Numbered from the stretch's first letter, positions 1 to 6,268 are shown. The stretch: 14,228 nt of DNA from Bacteroidota bacterium (GCA_023423285.1 JAFAFV010000169.1:1-14228), one strand, 5' to 3'. Program-made: numbers and translations. The notes: a model not told the origin generated them from the sequence alone.

Positions 1-850
1 CCGGCCGGGTGGCTGATACAAAGGGTACTACATGCAGTATATTGCTAATGAGTTGAAACTGCTGCACATTTTTCTTCAAAGCGGGTACCCAGTGGCAGCG
101 GTACACATTGTCTGCCAGTTGTTTAAAAGCTTCAATTTTTTTGATGGGCTTTATTTGCATGGTTTCGCCTTCTGCTTTCAAAAAAATAATCTGTTGCACT
201 TCGGCGGGTTTTGTGGTAAACTGCTCATGAAAAGAAAACCCGAACTTGTCCCATTCATCATGCTCATACAATCTTTGCTTTTCATCTTCTTTTAAAAGTG
301 TTTGTTCGCCAATGGTATTTTGCCACACGCGTATCATAGGGTAGGAGGCCTGAGCGTAGCATTTACCATCTTCAATGTAAAGTACCGCCGAATCATCGGT
401 AAACGGTTTATAGCCCAGTTCCTGCAGTTTTACGGCCATAGTAGATTTTCCGGTACCTGATGGTGCGGCAAACAAAGCCACCTTATTTTCTGCGGTAAAA
501 ACACCGGATACATGAAAAGGTATCAGGTTGCGCTGGTATAAAATAGCTGCCAGGCAGTTAGAATAAAAGTAAATAAGGTTGGCGCTATAGTCGGGCGTAA
601 TGGGTTCAATAATAATGCTATTGCCGCCGGAGATATAAAATTTTATTTTACCGGTAACGGTATAGATCATTTGCGTAGGCGTGCAAAAAGCATTGGTATC
701 GGCATGTACAAAACCATCGGTGTCTATGTCGGGTATCTGTCCCAACTGCACATAAACCGGGTTTTCCGGTTGTGGGGTATCAAGAGGCAGTAACGCCGGT
801 AAAGCTATTTCTGAAATAATAGGAATGCCAAATGCCTGGTAGTAATACAT
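1..850 (-). CDS. HPr kinase/phosphorylase-like P-loop protein, 3' end cut off by window edge
   Basis: An open minus-strand frame of 283 codons begins with ATG at 850 (MYYYQAFGIP) and runs off the left edge without a stop. Seen: a Walker A motif APSGTGKST with K135, preceded by a short hydrophobic strand (KVALFA) and followed by an acidic FTDDS element (D152, D153). This arrangement resembles the HPr kinase/phosphorylase fold, where a P-loop is followed by a DD pair. The first 120 residues are a beta-rich region with no motif I recognise. Homologous stand-alone P-loop proteins in Bacteroidota are usually named HprK-like serine kinase or PEP carboxykinase-like. Some occur with PqqD-like proteins and asparagine synthases in peptide-modification clusters, so a role on a peptide or small-molecule substrate is possible but not shown here. 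It starts 15 bases after the acyltransferase stop, so the two are probably co-transcribed. Substrate unknown; the family call rests on the P-loop context. Confidence 0.8.
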   Translation of the reverse strand, partial: MYYYQAFGIPIISEIALPALLPLDTPQPENPVYVQLGQIPDIDTDGFVHADTNAFCTPTQMIYTVTGKIKFYISGGNSIIIEPITPDYSANLIYFYSNCLAAILYQRNLIPFHVSGVFTAENKVALFAAPSGTGKSTMAVKLQELGYKPFTDDSAVLYIEDGKCYAQASYPMIRVWQNTIGEQTLLKEDEKQRLYEHDEWDKFGFSFHEQFTTKPAEVQQIIFLKAEGETMQIKPIKKIEAFKQLADNVYRCHWVPALKKNVQQFQLISNILHVVPFVSATRP

Positions 851-865
851 AAAGAATCAATCTGT

Positions 866-1966
866 TTAATTGCTGGTATTTTGCGCCGGTTTTAATCTTA
901 AAAAATAGGTTTCAAAATATTTATAAGAACAATGTGCTAAAAATAGTGTCAAGGCGATGGTGGCCAGATTAAAGGCAATAATAAAAATGGTTTTGTTTGA
1001 AAAATGGCTTACCACGTTGATCTTAATAAATGCAAATGCTGCCATATGCATGGCAATGGCATGGAGCATGTAAATGCCATAGGAAATTTTTCCAAGGTGT
1101 ACCAAAGAACTTCTTTGGAAAAAAGCGATGGGTTTGTCAGAAAATAGTTTAATAAATACTCCAAATAAAACCATACTTATGAATTGATACGCAGCATAAC
1201 TAAGATATGACTTGAATAAGTTTGTAGTAAAATAAAGAATGATCAGCGTATAGATCAGCAGTTTAAAGTACTTGACTAATTTGCCATTTATATTTACGTT
1301 GCTGATTGCAAGCAAGCCGCTAAAGGAAAAATAATAAAAAAACATATGGTACTTCATCAAAAAGACGGGCATTCTTAAATGAAATAAAGCAAAATAAAAG
1401 AGAGTAAATGCTGCTAAAAAAAGCCAGATCTTATTTAAAGGCAATAAAAATAGAAGTGGCGCTACCAACAGATAAAACTGTTCTTCGATACCTATTGACC
1501 ATAATATTTCAATAATACCACCGGGATTAAAGGTTGCCAGAATATTAGAAAAAAAGGTACCACCCAGCAATAACGCCTGGGTCAGCGTGCATTCCATTTG
1601 TCCGGTTTCTATACCCAGCCTGGGCATTAAAAAATTATAATAAAACAAGCCAAAAAACAGTACGGCATAGTACAGCGGAAAAATACGCAACACTCTTTTC
1701 ATATAAAAATTGCTGATGGAAATTTTGCCTGTATTTTTCTTTTCGTTAAACAGGTTTCGGATAATTAAAAAACCGCTTAATGAAAAAAACATATATACGG
1801 CTTCAAGTCCGCGGTTAAAAACGGGAAGAGAATCAAAATGAGGGAAAGCTCTTTTTTCAGAAAAAGAGGCAATATGAAAAATAACAACCAGTAAGGCCAG
1901 AAAAAAACGCAGTGAGGTAATATTTGGCAATGCCGGTTGGCCATACCCATTATTCTGTGTGATCAT
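866..1966 (-). CDS. Acyltransferase family 3 (OafA/YrhL-like) integral membrane protein
   Basis: A 366-aa, very hydrophobic protein with about ten predicted membrane segments. It has the family-3 acyltransferase signatures in order: SLRFFLALLVVIFH near the N-terminus (R20, H31), FFSLSGFLI at 60-68, RVLRIFPLYY at 91-100, and WSIGIEEQFYL at 156-166. Such proteins move acetyl or other acyl groups from a cytoplasmic donor onto sugars or glycans on the outer face of the inner membrane, for example in O-antigen, exopolysaccharide or antibiotic modification. No C-terminal SGNH domain is present, so this is the short, membrane-only form at typical length. It lies 36 bases downstream of ribE and 15 bases upstream of the kinase-like gene on the same strand, consistent with one transcript. 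The acceptor cannot be deduced. Confidence 0.92.
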   Translation of the reverse strand: MITQNNGYGQPALPNITSLRFFLALLVVIFHIASFSEKRAFPHFDSLPVFNRGLEAVYMFFSLSGFLIIRNLFNEKKNTGKISISNFYMKRVLRIFPLYYAVLFFGLFYYNFLMPRLGIETGQMECTLTQALLLGGTFFSNILATFNPGGIIEILWSIGIEEQFYLLVAPLLFLLPLNKIWLFLAAFTLFYFALFHLRMPVFLMKYHMFFYYFSFSGLLAISNVNINGKLVKYFKLLIYTLIILYFTTNLFKSYLSYAAYQFISMVLFGVFIKLFSDKPIAFFQRSSLVHLGKISYGIYMLHAIAMHMAAFAFIKINVVSHFSNKTIFIIAFNLATIALTLFLAHCSYKYFETYFLRLKPAQNTSN

Positions 1967-2002
1967 TTTGAGTGATTATTAAAACTCCTGGACACCTAGG
2001 GA

Positions 2003-2602
2003 TCAGTTATTTTCTGTTTGTACTTGTTTTTGCCTCAGAATGTATTTCCCAATTATATCAAATTCAATGTTCACTTTACTGCCGGGTTGCACAAACTGTA
2101 TATTGGTATGTGCAAATGTATAAGGAATGATGGCTACCCTAAAACTGTTTCTGGTAACATCAAAAACCGTCAGACTGATGCCATTAAGGCAAACAGAACC
2201 TTTTTCAATAATTAGGGTGGCAAATTTTGGATCAAATTCAAATGTATATTCCCAACTTCCGCTCTTTTCCAATAGCGCGCTGCAAAGGGCCTTATCATCC
2301 ACATGCCCCTGAACTATGTGCCCGTCTATACGCCCGTTCATCACCATGCAGCGCTCCAGGTTTACCATGTCGCCTTCACGCAAACTGCCAAGGTTGGATT
2401 TGAGTAAGGTTTCTTCTATCGCAGTTACTTTGTGGCCGCCAGGCATTACACCTTCCACTGTTAGGCAAACCCCGTTGTGGCTCACGCTTTGGTCGGTTTT
2501 AAGTTCGTTAGAGATATTACTTTCAATGATGAAGCTTTTGTTGCTGCCTTTTGTAATAATTCTTTTTACAATACCGGTTGTTTCTACAATTCCTGTAAAC
2601 AT
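2003..2602 (-). CDS. ribE: Riboflavin synthase, alpha subunit
   Basis: A 199-aa cytoplasmic enzyme that catalyses the last step of riboflavin synthesis: dismutation of two 6,7-dimethyl-8-ribityllumazine molecules into riboflavin and 5-amino-6-ribitylamino-uracil. It starts with the invariant MFTGIVE. Two lumazine-binding repeats are visible, the first with SHNGVCLTV (41-49) and the second with GSVCLNGISLTV (135-146). GHIVQGHVD lies at 94-102, and NIEFDIIGKYILR near the C-terminus is typical of the family. Length matches the usual 200-220 aa, and the enzyme is normally a homotrimer. The start is fixed by the conserved N-terminus. It is divergent from rpsU across 152 bases. I saw no FMN riboswitch there and no clear minus-strand promoter. 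The two downstream genes are unrelated to riboflavin synthesis, so this gene probably only leads the transcript. Confidence 0.97.
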   Translation of the reverse strand: MFTGIVETTGIVKRIITKGSNKSFIIESNISNELKTDQSVSHNGVCLTVEGVMPGGHKVTAIEETLLKSNLGSLREGDMVNLERCMVMNGRIDGHIVQGHVDDKALCSALLEKSGSWEYTFEFDPKFATLIIEKGSVCLNGISLTVFDVTRNSFRVAIIPYTFAHTNIQFVQPGSKVNIEFDIIGKYILRQKQVQTENN

Positions 2603-2685
2603 GCGTCAAATTTCCAATTCCATCCACGAACTACCAAATCGCTTTTCAATAATGATGTACTCTTTCAAAATTTTATATTTGATTA

Positions 2686-2716
2686 TTTGCCTGTTTAAAA
2701 TATTACCCTATCTTTG
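2686..2716 (+). promoter_or_regulatory. Bacteroidota-type promoter of rpsU
   Basis: TTTG at 2686-2689 is followed after 19 bases by TATCTTTG at 2709-2716. This is an exact match to the Bacteroidota sigma-A consensus (TTTG, 19-20 bases, TAnnTTTG). Transcription would begin near 2722, giving a leader of about 33 bases that contains the Shine-Dalgarno site. Confidence 0.85.
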
Positions 2717-2736
2717 CAGCCTTAAAAAATTCTACC

Positions 2737-2745
2737 AAAGGAGGT
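2737..2745 (+). promoter_or_regulatory. Strong Shine-Dalgarno site of rpsU
   Basis: AAAGGAGGT lies 9 bases before the rpsU ATG at 2755, a near-complete complement of the 16S 3' end. None of the other plus-strand starts I inspected (xerC, hpf, clpX, the YdeI-like gene, dnaB) has a comparable site; they are preceded by A/T-rich sequence. Work on Flavobacterium has shown that ribosomes of this phylum sequester the anti-Shine-Dalgarno with help from bS21, and that rpsU is an exceptional gene with a strong site, allowing feedback control by bS21. The site here fits that model. Confidence 0.9.
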
Positions 2746-2754
2746 ATTTTAATT

Positions 2755-2952
2755 ATGTTAATTATTGATTCTAAAGACTGCGAAAACATTGACAAAGCGC
2801 TGAAAAAGTATAAAAAGAAATTTGAGAAATCAAAGACCTTATTGCAGCTTCGCGAGCGTCAGCACTTTACAAAACCATCTGTAAGGCGTCGTGGGGAGGT
2901 TTTAAAAGCCATTTACAAGCAGCAAATTGCCAGTGGTAAGATTGACGTATAG
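2755..2952 (+). CDS. rpsU: Small ribosomal subunit protein bS21
   Basis: A 65-aa, lysine- and arginine-rich protein (MLIIDSKDCENIDKALKKYKKK...KPSVRRRGEVLKAIYKQQ) with the helical, basic pattern of bS21, which sits at the 30S platform next to the 16S 3' end. In Bacteroidota it helps hide the anti-Shine-Dalgarno. Length is normal. The start is decided by the strong AAAGGAGGT site 9 bases upstream. The gene has its own consensus promoter and is followed by a hairpin terminator that abuts xerC. Its likely control is feedback: when bS21 is scarce, ribosomes with an exposed anti-Shine-Dalgarno would favour this message. That control is inferred from work on a related genus, not shown by the sequence alone. 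Confidence 0.97.
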   Translation: MLIIDSKDCENIDKALKKYKKKFEKSKTLLQLRERQHFTKPSVRRRGEVLKAIYKQQIASGKIDV

Positions 2953-2979
2953 AAATCCTGAAAATTTCAATAATATTGT

Positions 2980-3008
2980 AGCTCCGTTAATAACGGGGCT
3001 ATTTTTTT
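2980..3008 (+). terminator. Rho-independent terminator or attenuator between rpsU and xerC
   Basis: AGCTCCGTTA (2980-2989) pairs with TAACGGGGCT (2991-3000) over 10 bp with one G-U pair; the innermost pairs must open to form the loop. It is followed by seven T residues at 3002-3008. The T run ends exactly at the xerC ATG (3009), so the element either ends the rpsU transcript or limits read-through into xerC. Confidence 0.85.
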
Positions 3009-3908
3009 ATGCAATCAGCCGAAAATTATACTCAGCTTTTCATTAATTACCTGCGGTTTGAGAAGCGCTATTCGCAGCATACGGTTACGGCATATAAGCA
3101 AGATCTGGCTGCTTTCCAATATTTTATATCCCAAAAGTACGATGAAACGAACTTCCAAGCCGTTACCTATCACATGATCAGGAGCTGGCTGGCAGAAATG
3201 AAAAGCAATAATATTTCCTCCCGCACCATCAACCGAAAAATATCTACCTTAAAATCCTTTTTTAAATATCTTATCAGTAATGACGTGTTAAAGCACAATC
3301 CTACAGCGCAGGTCGTTACGCCAAAAATAAGCAGGCAACTTCCGGTTTTTATTAAAGAAGATGATATTGTGGCCCTGGCGGAAACGTTAAACATTGCTAC
3401 CGAAGACTGGAAAAGCATTAACGCCAGCATGCTCATCAGCCTTTTTTATGCAACCGGAATGCGGCTCAGCGAGTTGATTCAGTTAAAAGAAACAGATATT
3501 GATTTTAATCGCAGGCAGGTAAAAGTGCTGGGCAAGGGAAACAAAGAGCGGATCATCCCCATCACCGCGGAAACGATTGAAAAAATAAAAAGCTATCAGC
3601 AGCAAAAGCATTGCCGGTTTGGAACAGAAGTTTTAAACCTGCTAATAACTGAAAAAGGCAGGAAGCTTTACCCTAAATACGCTTACCTGCTTGTAAAAGA
3701 ATACCTGGCACAAATAGCTACGCTCAATAAAAAAAGTCCGCATGTGTTGCGGCATACTTTTGCCACGCATTTAATGAATAACGGAGCCGAAATTAATGCC
3801 GTGAAAGAACTTTTAGGCCATTCTAGCCTTGCAGCCACACAGGTTTACACCCACAGTAGTATTGAAAAGTTGAAAGAGGTTTATAAGAACGCTCACCCCA
3901 AAGCGTAA
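3009..3908 (+). CDS. xerC: Tyrosine recombinase XerC/XerD type
   Basis: A 299-aa site-specific recombinase that resolves chromosome dimers at dif together with a partner Xer protein. The N-terminal SAM-like core-binding domain (about 5-90) begins with a typical FINYLRFEKRYSQHTVTAYKQDL. The catalytic domain holds the full set of active residues: R152 (ATGMRLSEL), K176 (LGKGNKER), H245 and R248 (SPHVLRHTFATHL), H271 (LLGHSSL) and nucleophile Y280 (TQVYTH). Length is normal. The start at 3009 is supported because the conserved N-terminal domain begins at once and the next in-frame Met (residue 56) is too late. It has no Shine-Dalgarno site; its ATG touches the T run of the rpsU terminator. XerC and XerD are hard to separate by sequence alone; the symbol follows its usual naming next to rpsU and hpf. 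The position 57 bases behind rpsU and chromosomal context argue against a phage integrase. Confidence 0.93.
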   Translation: MQSAENYTQLFINYLRFEKRYSQHTVTAYKQDLAAFQYFISQKYDETNFQAVTYHMIRSWLAEMKSNNISSRTINRKISTLKSFFKYLISNDVLKHNPTAQVVTPKISRQLPVFIKEDDIVALAETLNIATEDWKSINASMLISLFYATGMRLSELIQLKETDIDFNRRQVKVLGKGNKERIIPITAETIEKIKSYQQQKHCRFGTEVLNLLITEKGRKLYPKYAYLLVKEYLAQIATLNKKSPHVLRHTFATHLMNNGAEINAVKELLGHSSLAATQVYTHSSIEKLKEVYKNAHPKA

Positions 3909-3931
3909 AATAAGTTTTAGCATTTTTTTAA

Positions 3932-3963
3932 TTTGATATGCCTTTATAAAACATGTATCTTTA
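3932..3963 (+). promoter_or_regulatory. Bacteroidota-type promoter of hpf
   Basis: TTTG at 3932-3935, 20 bases, then TATCTTTA at 3956-3963 gives a one-mismatch fit to the phylum consensus. Transcription would start near 3969, leaving a leader of about 50 bases that holds the boxA-like element. This gives hpf its own expression separate from xerC. Confidence 0.7.
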
Positions 3964-3975
3964 AGGGAGCAATCC

Positions 3976-3987
3976 GGTTCTTTGACA
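3976..3987 (+). promoter_or_regulatory. boxA-like antitermination motif in the hpf leader
   Basis: GGTTCTTTGACA matches the E. coli boxA (TGCTCTTTAACA) at 9 of 12 positions. From memory, a similar TTCTTTGACAT string occurs in rRNA leaders of Bacteroidota. It falls just downstream of the inferred transcript start, where a boxA would act with NusB/NusE. It could instead be the upstream element of a second promoter (TTTG at 3981-3984, TAAATTAT at 4006-4013). Confidence 0.4.
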
Positions 3988-4020
3988 TTCGTATTTTTTC
4001 ACTCTTAAATTATATCAACT

Positions 4021-4320
4021 ATGAATGTAAACATTCAAACGGTTAATTTCGATGCGGACAAAAGACTTCTTGAGTTTATCAACCGTAAAGTGGAGAAGCT
4101 ATCCACGTTTCACGACAGGATTATAGAAATTGATATTTACCTGAAGCTGGATAATGTAGTGCACACAATTAAAGACAAAGTAGTTGAAATTAAAGTACAT
4201 GTGCCCGGCCACAAATTTTTTGTAAAATCTACCAGCAAATCATTTGAAGAGTCGTTTGATGCTGCATTTGACTCACTCGTTACCCAGATAAAACGTCGGA
4301 AGCAAAAAATAGCAGCATAA
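4021..4320 (+). CDS. hpf: Ribosome hibernation promoting factor, short form (HPF/RaiA family)
   Basis: A 99-aa protein with the S30AE/sigma-54 modulation fold. It begins MNVNIQTVNFDADKRLLEFINRKVEKLSTFHDRI and continues with alternating strands (IEIDIYLKL, VVEIKVHVPGHKFFVKSTS), a helix (SFEESFDAAFDSLVTQIKRRKQK) and a basic tail. The family binds the decoding centre of idle 30S subunits and protects ribosomes in stationary phase. The long-form C-terminal dimerisation domain is absent, so this is the short type, usual in this phylum. It lies 112 bases after xerC behind its own promoter and ends at a strong terminator. rpsU-xerC-hpf order is common in Bacteroidota. The tuf-secE-nusG block that often follows is not here; clpX is next instead. 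Confidence 0.93.
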   Translation: MNVNIQTVNFDADKRLLEFINRKVEKLSTFHDRIIEIDIYLKLDNVVHTIKDKVVEIKVHVPGHKFFVKSTSKSFEESFDAAFDSLVTQIKRRKQKIAA

Positions 4321-4337
4321 TTTTAAGAAAAATATTC

Positions 4338-4364
4338 AAGCCCCGCAAAATGCGGGGCTTTTTT
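4338..4364 (+). terminator. Rho-independent terminator after hpf
   Basis: AAGCCCCGCA (4338-4347), loop AAA, TGCGGGGCTT (4351-4360): a perfect 10-bp GC-rich stem followed by a run of T residues to 4364. It closes the hpf transcript 17 bases after its stop. Confidence 0.95.
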
Positions 4365-4576
4365 GTGTCTGTTGGCATATAAGAATTGGTCTATTTATTA
4401 ACCCGGTTTCCGGAAGGTGAAATCTTTGCTAAATAATTGATAAACAGGGTTTAGATATTTTATGATGTGGCTCCTGTTGAGTTTTAAAGAATCTACATAT
4501 CAACTTCGTGTACAGAATGCTAAAACGGGGTGTTAAAAATCTACCCTAGGACACACTTCCTTATTTGTGACTAAAA
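4365..4576. other. Gene-free stretch between hpf terminator and clpX promoter
   Basis: The gap between hpf and clpX is 310 bases. Outside the terminator and the promoter I found no coding frame, no tRNA and no clear hairpin. The tRNA genes and tuf that often follow hpf in related genomes are absent here. A small RNA cannot be excluded by eye. Confidence 0.5.
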
Positions 4577-4608
4577 ATTGCACCCTTAGCGCGGTTTGCG
4601 TACCTTTG
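4577..4608 (+). promoter_or_regulatory. Bacteroidota-type promoter of clpX
   Basis: ATTG at 4577-4580, a one-base variant of TTTG, is followed after 20 bases by TACCTTTG at 4601-4608, an exact -7 element. Transcription from about 4614 gives a leader of only about 17 bases, without a Shine-Dalgarno site. Confidence 0.75.
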
Positions 4609-4630
4609 TGGTTCATTTAATTATTCGTAC

Positions 4631-5878
4631 ATGTCCGGAAGTATATTACATTGTTCATTTTGTGGCCGTAGCAGAGATGAGGTTGAAATTCTCATAGCAG
4701 GACAGGATGTGCATATTTGTGAGAATTGTGTGGAACACGCCCGCGAAATTATTGAGCAGGAGTTGAGCCTTAAAGAAGGTTCCGGAGGTTCCTCAGGATT
4801 TTCTTTGCAAGTACGCAAACCCATGGAAATCAAAACATTTCTTGATGATTATGTCATCGGGCAAAATGATGCAAAAAAAGTACTTTCCGTAGCTGTTTAT
4901 AATCATTACAAAAGGCTGAACCAGAAAATAAAAGATATTGATTACCTGGCAGATATTGATATTGAAAAAAGCAACATTGTAATGGTGGGCGAAACCGGTA
5001 CGGGTAAAACGCTGCTGGCACGCAGCATTGCCAAAGTATTGAATGTGCCTTTTGCCATTGTGGATGCCACTGTATTTACTGAGGCCGGGTATGTGGGCGA
5101 AGATGTGGAAAGCATTTTAACCAGGCTGCTGCAGGTTTGTAATTATGATGTGCAGGCTGCTGAGCGCGGCATTGTTTACATTGATGAAATTGATAAGGTA
5201 GCCCGCAAAAGCGATAACCCAAGCATTACCCGCGACGTAAGCGGCGAAGGTGTGCAGCAGGGCCTACTTAAACTATTGGAAGGAACGGATGTGCTGGTGC
5301 CACCACAGGGAGGACGTAAGCATCCCGATCAAAAGCTGATAAAAGTGAACACCAGCAATATCTTATTTATTTGTGGCGGCGCTTTTGACGGTATTGATAA
5401 ATTGATTGCGCGCCGTGTGCAAACCAATACCATCGGGTTTAATGTAGATAAAGACCAGCAGGAAGATATGAAAAAGAACCTGCTGAAATATGTCAATGCG
5501 CAGGATCTGAAATCTTTTGGCCTCATTCCCGAGTTGTTGGGAAGGCTGCCGGTGGTAACACATTTAGAACCTCTTGATGCATCTACATTACGGGCAATTT
5601 TAACCGAACCAAAAAATGCCCTGATGAAGCAATATGAAAAACTGTTTCACCTGGAAGGCATTAAACTGAGCGTAGAACCTGCTGTGTATGAGTACATGGT
5701 AGAAAAAGCCATCGAATACAAATTGGGCGCACGCGGCCTGCGCAGCATAGCAGAAAGCATTTTAACGGATGCCATGTTTGAGCTGCCTTCTTCTGACAAA
5801 ACATCTTTTACGCTAACAAAAGATTATGCAAAGCGCAAATTTGAAAAAAGCAAAATAGGGTTTATAAAAGCTGCTTAG
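4631..5878 (+). CDS. clpX: ATP-dependent unfoldase ClpX
   Basis: A 415-aa AAA+ unfoldase that forms a hexamer, recognises tagged proteins and threads them into ClpP. All parts are visible: the C4 zinc-binding domain (C8, C11, C30, C33), Walker A GETGTGKT (120-127), Walker B IVYIDEID (181-188), the pore loop GYVGED (153-158), the RKH loop (229-231), the IGF loop that docks on ClpP (I268-F270), and sensor-2 GARGLR (366-371). Length is normal (E. coli 424). The start at 4631 places the zinc finger at the expected position. clpP and tig, its usual upstream partners, are not in the window; clpX has its own promoter here. A 53-aa membrane-protein gene follows 18 bases after its stop. Confidence 0.98.
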   Translation: MSGSILHCSFCGRSRDEVEILIAGQDVHICENCVEHAREIIEQELSLKEGSGGSSGFSLQVRKPMEIKTFLDDYVIGQNDAKKVLSVAVYNHYKRLNQKIKDIDYLADIDIEKSNIVMVGETGTGKTLLARSIAKVLNVPFAIVDATVFTEAGYVGEDVESILTRLLQVCNYDVQAAERGIVYIDEIDKVARKSDNPSITRDVSGEGVQQGLLKLLEGTDVLVPPQGGRKHPDQKLIKVNTSNILFICGGAFDGIDKLIARRVQTNTIGFNVDKDQQEDMKKNLLKYVNAQDLKSFGLIPELLGRLPVVTHLEPLDASTLRAILTEPKNALMKQYEKLFHLEGIKLSVEPAVYEYMVEKAIEYKLGARGLRSIAESILTDAMFELPSSDKTSFTLTKDYAKRKFEKSKIGFIKAA

Positions 5879-5896
5879 CGCCTGTAATATAGTTTT

Positions 5897-6058
5897 ATGT
5901 TTACCTGGAACCGTGTTGCCACAATATTATTGATCATTGCCGGCAGTGTCATTTTATATTCTTTTTTTCAGGAAATGGATGTTTGGGTAAAAGGAACAGC
6001 CTATGTAATCCTGATCGTGGTTGGGCTTCTTAATTTATTTTTTGGTAGAAAGAAATAG
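5897..6058 (+). CDS. Small hypothetical two-helix membrane protein
   Basis: A 53-codon frame (MFTWNRVATILLIIAGSVIL...VVGLLNLFFGRKK, then TAG) starting 18 bases after the clpX stop. It holds two hydrophobic helices, about residues 7-24 and 34-50, separated by a short acidic turn (QEMDVWVKG), and ends in positively charged RKK. The pattern is that of a small inner-membrane hairpin protein with both ends in the cytoplasm. Spacing suggests co-transcription with clpX. I do not recognise a family. Its codon use and clean helix boundaries make it a plausible real gene, but the short length leaves doubt. A functional link to ClpX is only positional. Confidence 0.65.
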   Translation: MFTWNRVATILLIIAGSVILYSFFQEMDVWVKGTAYVILIVVGLLNLFFGRKK

Positions 6059-6096
6059 TATATTTTCAATAAAATTTTTATTAAAAAAATATTGTT

Positions 6097-6243
6097 ATGA
6101 ACGAATTGTTAGAAAAATTAAAAGCTGAAGCTAATCTCACAGAAGAGCAGGCGCAAAAAGCCATTGAAACTATGAAAAACTACGTTGTTGAAAAATTCCC
6201 CATGCTGGAAGGCGCCGTGGGCAATCTTTTTGGAAAGAATTAA
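6097..6243 (+). CDS. Small conserved-looking helical protein, 48 aa
   Basis: A 48-codon frame (MNELLEKLKAEANLTEEQAQ...FPMLEGAVGNLFGKN, then TAA). It consists of charged amphipathic helices with a LTEEQAQKAIETMKNYV segment and ends in a glycine-containing hydrophobic tail. I recall similar short proteins in Bacteroidota, with a LTEEQA...FPMLEGAV pattern, as hypothetical proteins; this is from memory, not a search. It begins 38 bases after the small membrane protein and ends 25 bases before the DUF1801/YdeI gene, so it may share their transcript. Its presence argues that the overlapping, longer start of the next gene (6185) is not used. Function unknown. Confidence 0.7.
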   Translation: MNELLEKLKAEANLTEEQAQKAIETMKNYVVEKFPMLEGAVGNLFGKN

Positions 6244-6268
6244 TCCAAATTGTTTAAATACAGCAACT

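Noticed and set aside
32..295. 87-aa plus-strand frame at the left edge
   Set aside because: Shadow of the minus-strand kinase-like gene, which shows a Walker A motif and a continuous frame.
1990..2001. CCTAGG-containing palindromic stretch between ribE and the acyltransferase gene, with a similar CCCTAGG at 4543
   Set aside because: The two sites share only the short core and no stable stem with a T run forms, so neither a terminator nor a repeat family is supported.
2603..2754. FMN riboswitch upstream of ribE
   Set aside because: The divergent region is only 152 bases and shows no RFN-type conserved stems on the minus strand.
2316..2768. 150-aa plus-strand frame opposite ribE, running into the rpsU leader
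   Set aside because: It is antisense to the well-supported riboflavin synthase gene, has no recognisable domain and crosses the rpsU promoter and Shine-Dalgarno site.
3009..3908. Possibility that the tyrosine recombinase is a phage or island integrase
   Set aside because: Its size, N-terminal motif and position between rpsU and hpf are those of the housekeeping Xer protein; no att repeats, phage or cargo genes are nearby.
6185..6268. Upstream extension of the YdeI-like gene from ATG 6185
   Set aside because: It overlaps the 48-aa gene in another frame and its 28 added residues (MLKNSPCWKAPW...) do not look like family sequence.
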